Shown: positions 61,500-64,000 of the stretch, in pieces
Position numbering within the stretch: position 1 is the stretch's first letter
Layout: each line of letters begins with the position of its first letter
From: Hymenobacter metallicola
Lineage (GTDB): Bacteria; Bacteroidota; Bacteroidia; Cytophagales; Hymenobacteraceae
NCBI RefSeq assembly: GCF_004745645.1
Contig: NZ_SRMB01000002.1
Coordinates: 558,001-622,000, forward strand
Length of the DNA: 64,000 nt
Direction: 5' to 3'
Program-made: the position numbers and the translations under genes
The notes under the pieces: generated by a model
What the model saw: the letters and a program-made list of their open reading frames with translations, nothing else
Database searches by the model: none
Told to the model about the DNA's origin: nothing

Positions 61500-61694
61500 C
61501 TAGCGCCGACGCAAACGACGCAACCCCAGGGCCACGCCACCAGCCACCAGCAGGCTCACGCCGCCGTCGATAGGGGCGGCCGTAGCCCCGGGACGGGGGC
61601 CGCCCGTACCGGGGCCCTGGGCCAATACCGGCAGTTGGGTCACACCCAGAAATAATACACACACAGCAGTGCGACGAAGTAACGACTTGATCAT
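61500..61694 (-). CDS. Small PID-CTERM-like sorting-signal protein
   Basis: A 64-residue protein made of a signal peptide (about 1-25, ending PVLAQ), a short Gly/Pro/Arg linker, and a tail APIDGGVSLLVAGGVALG followed by RRLRRR. A PID-GG motif, one hydrophobic helix and a basic end are the layout of the PID-CTERM type of protein-sorting tail (name from memory), thought to be processed by an exosortase-like enzyme. Almost nothing lies between leader and tail, so the mature product would be a very short peptide. It starts 32 bp after the stop of the T9SS gene upstream and may be co-transcribed with it. Confidence 0.75.
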   Translation of the reverse strand: MIKSLLRRTAVCVLFLGVTQLPVLAQGPGTGGPRPGATAAPIDGGVSLLVAGGVALGLRRLRRR

Positions 61695-61726
61695 TTTTTT
61701 GGAGGCTTATATTCTTAACAAAAGGT

Positions 61727-64000
61727 TTACTGAATGACGAGCTTACGGGTCAGAATCCCGGCTGCGCTCCGCACCTGCACCGTGTACACACCCTGCGCCA
61801 GACCGGCTACCGGCACTACTGCCCGCAACTCACGCCCGCTAAGTGGTGCCGTGCGCTGCCACACCTGCTGCCCAACACTGTTAACGAGCACCAGCTCAGC
61901 CGTCGAGCCGGCTACTCCACTGGCAGCCAACGTTACCGGAGCCGCGGTGGCCGGGTTCGGATAAAGCTGCAGCTCTCCGGCCCAGGTCGAGGCTTTGCCG
62001 CTGGACAGCGCCTTGGCCTGGTGCAGATGCAAGACGAAGCGCGTCGTGCTCAGGCCCTGTGGCAAGGTCGCCCGGTACGCTCCCAGACGGAGGTCGTGCC
62101 AGGTACCGGTAAGCTTATCTTCCAGCCACACCGGCTCGGTGGCGGCCAGATTCAGCAGCTGGGTGGGGCTAAACTCATAGGTGCCCGCTTCGGCTGCATT
62201 AAGGCCTAAAGCCAGGCTGCGGGGCGTGTTGCCGGCCGGCAGGCCCTGAATGGCCAACGCGTCGGTTCCTACTTGCTGGTAGAGGCTGGGCTGGGCTCCA
62301 CCATTGAGTTGCACTTTCAGCGCGTCGTATTCCGAGTCGAACCCGGAGGTAGCCCCGGCCTGCTCGTAGACATAGAAGTCGTCCTGGCTGGCCGCGCCGG
62401 TGGCGCCTACGCGCTGCAACGTGAGTTGCACCAAGGGGCGGGTTTCCGTTTGGGCCGGCCGGGCGTAGATGGGGTCGGTGTAGGTAGTTTCGCGCGAGGC
62501 ATTGGTGAAGGCCACGCTGCCGCTAGCCCCAGCTGCGCTTGTCCGCACGAAGAAGGCCTGGCCCATGGGCATAATGTTGGTGCCCACCCCATTAACATAG
62601 GCCGTATAGCCACCGTCGTACTGCCCCGTGGAGCGGTAAACGTAGGCTGCCGCATCCACGTTGGTCCGGCCTACGCGGTTCCAGTCGATGGGCGACGGGT
62701 AGGGGTTGCCCAGCAGGTGCCAGCCCGATTCGGGCTGCGCTCCGCGCGTCAGGGAGGTCCGCGTGATGCCGCCGTTGTTTAGCGATGTGCCGGTCAGTTC
62801 AAAGAAATTACCCGCTACCTGGTTGATGGTGAGGCCGAAAGTAGGCGGCAGCGTTTGATTGGCCGACACCGGCGACTCCCACCCTTGGTCGAAGCTGGCA
62901 TTGCCCGAGGCTGGCGCCACCACGCGGGATTGGTTATAAGAAAAGACCGTTGGAAAGGGCGTTACCAGACCCGGTTCGGCGGCAGAGTTGTAAGCTGCGT
63001 TGAGTTGCAGCGGGCCCGGGCTCTGGGCGCCGGGTAGGATAGGAAATACGGCCAGGGTGTTGAAGGTAGCGCCGCTGACGGCCGGGGCAAAATGGCGGTA
63101 GCCAAAGCCCGGGTTGCTGGCCGGGTCGATGTAGCGCTGCATGATAGCCCCACCGTTTACCACGCCGCCATTGTTGTACACCATGCCCGTCCCGACGTTG
63201 TTCGACAGAATCAGGAACTGCTGGCCCGTGGTCGTCAGGTTGCCATTCAGCGTCAGCAGGCGCTGAATCTCGACCCGCCCACCGAGGGAAGCCCCGGCTG
63301 AGCCTACCGTCAGGTTGCGGAACTGCGTGATGCTGCTGCCTCCAATTGTTTGGGCGGCGCCACCATTCAGGTTCACCGTAGCATTGCCGGTAGCCGAGAA
63401 GGTGCCATTATTCACAAAGTTGCCGCTGACCGATAGAGTGCCGCCGTCGGCTATACCGAGGCTGGCCCCGCTGCTCACCGTTACCAGGTTGGCCGCTGAA
63501 GAGGCGCTGACGACCGGATAGCGCGACAGGCCGGCCGGAATCGTCACGTTGTCATTGGCCGTGGGCACTACCCCACCCGACCAGTTGGATGCCACATTCC
63601 AGGCGGTGGAGGTAGTGCCCGTCCAGGTGAAGCTATTGACTACCACCGAGCTGCGGTACAACACGCTCTGCATCGAGCCATTGGCCCCGGCAATGGTATA
63701 GATATCCGAGCCAATCGAAACGGAACGGGTTTCGGCCAAGGTTATCGGCAAGTTGGTGCCGGAGGTCCAGCTGCTCGTCGCCGGATCATAGACATACACC
63801 GAATTGTAGAAGGGCCCTTCGTTGTTGAAGTAGCTGCCTTTGCCCCCGGTAATATATAGTTTACCATCGGCGCCCAGCGTACCACCCGGCTGATTGACCG
63901 CGCTGGGCAAATCAGTGCCCGAGGTCCAGGTGTTGGTTGCGGGGTTATAGATTGAGTGCGAGGCCAGGGCCGCGCTGGCCAGTTCGGTCATGCCCCCGAT
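61727..64000 (-). CDS. Kelch-type T9SS surface protein (5' end beyond the window)
   Basis: At least 757 residues; the reading frame stays open to the right edge, so the N-terminus and signal peptide are missing. The visible start has Kelch-like repeats (YNPATNTWTSGTDLPS, DGKLYITGGKGSYF, YDPATSSWTSGTNLP). Then a module beginning FTWTGTTSTAWNVASNWSGG, the same type found near the end of the giant protein at 35580, and a long stretch that aligns in outline with that protein's C-terminal region (GYRHFAPAVSGATF, SGWHLLGNPYPSPIDW). The last 80 residues are the T9SS sorting domain (LQLYPNPATAAPVTL, LAQGVYTVQV). Confidence 0.9.
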   Translation of the reverse strand: MGGMTELASAALASHSIYNPATNTWTSGTDLPSAVNQPGGTLGADGKLYITGGKGSYFNNEGPFYNSVYVYDPATSSWTSGTNLPITLAETRSVSIGSDIYTIAGANGSMQSVLYRSSVVVNSFTWTGTTSTAWNVASNWSGGVVPTANDNVTIPAGLSRYPVVSASSAANLVTVSSGASLGIADGGTLSVSGNFVNNGTFSATGNATVNLNGGAAQTIGGSSITQFRNLTVGSAGASLGGRVEIQRLLTLNGNLTTTGQQFLILSNNVGTGMVYNNGGVVNGGAIMQRYIDPASNPGFGYRHFAPAVSGATFNTLAVFPILPGAQSPGPLQLNAAYNSAAEPGLVTPFPTVFSYNQSRVVAPASGNASFDQGWESPVSANQTLPPTFGLTINQVAGNFFELTGTSLNNGGITRTSLTRGAQPESGWHLLGNPYPSPIDWNRVGRTNVDAAAYVYRSTGQYDGGYTAYVNGVGTNIMPMGQAFFVRTSAAGASGSVAFTNASRETTYTDPIYARPAQTETRPLVQLTLQRVGATGAASQDDFYVYEQAGATSGFDSEYDALKVQLNGGAQPSLYQQVGTDALAIQGLPAGNTPRSLALGLNAAEAGTYEFSPTQLLNLAATEPVWLEDKLTGTWHDLRLGAYRATLPQGLSTTRFVLHLHQAKALSSGKASTWAGELQLYPNPATAAPVTLAASGVAGSTAELVLVNSVGQQVWQRTAPLSGRELRAVVPVAGLAQGVYTVQVRSAAGILTRKLVIQ

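Overview
The window looks like a chromosomal segment of a GC-rich member of the Bacteroidota, most likely Hymenobacter or a close relative in the Cytophagales. The grounds are C-terminal type IX secretion (T9SS) sorting domains on five predicted exported proteins, start codons without Shine-Dalgarno sequences, several TAnnTTTG-type -7 promoter elements, and household proteins of Bacteroidota type. All identifications come from reading motifs by eye; no database search was run.

Layout. 0.1-4.7 kb: a fasciclin-domain protein, a secreted peptidase/propeller/barrel protein, and a lipoprotein MsrA. 4.8-8.7 kb: a soluble histidine kinase with eight PAS-like units. 8.7-18.3 kb: an aminotransferase/omega-amidase pair, an FG-GAP T9SS cargo, murF, a rfbC/glycosyltransferase pair, a small cytochrome c lipoprotein and hflX. 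18.7-22.0 kb: two tandem M43 metalloproteases. 22.2-24.9 kb: sixA and ppk1, then an intergenic gap that is almost one 78-bp palindrome. 25-33.1 kb: two outer-membrane proteins (one a phosphoesterase/kinase-like/barrel fusion), an HD-PycTM membrane protein converging on a cyclase-homology (DUF2652-like) protein, and tRNA-Arg(CCU). 33.4-42.4 kb: an ECF sigma factor, two tail-collar proteins and a 2281-residue repetitive T9SS protein. 42.5-49.1 kb: two divergent paralogous LuxR-type response regulators, cyanophycinase, an FAD/Rieske oxidoreductase, a STAS protein, a DUF1345 protein and an unknown secreted protein.

49.2-61.2 kb holds an export system in two transcription units on the minus strand. 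One unit is membrane fusion protein plus TolC. The other is ABC ATPase, ECF sigma factor, two MacB/FtsX-type permeases, an NtrC-type activator and an NtrY-like kinase. Each unit is preceded by the same arrangement: a TTGTCC/GGACA palindrome plus TGTTCGAAA, then exactly 65 bp later a sigma-54-like promoter (TGGCAC-N5-TTGG). The simplest reading is that the NtrC-type regulator encoded in the second unit switches on both units together, including its own gene. This is the strongest novel regulatory signal here.

A second lead is the HD-PycTM protein, related to the membrane effectors of Pycsar anti-phage systems, beside a class III cyclase-like protein; the convergent orientation argues against a classical Pycsar operon. 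The right edge cuts a Kelch-type T9SS protein, which is followed by a 64-residue protein with a PID-CTERM-like tail.
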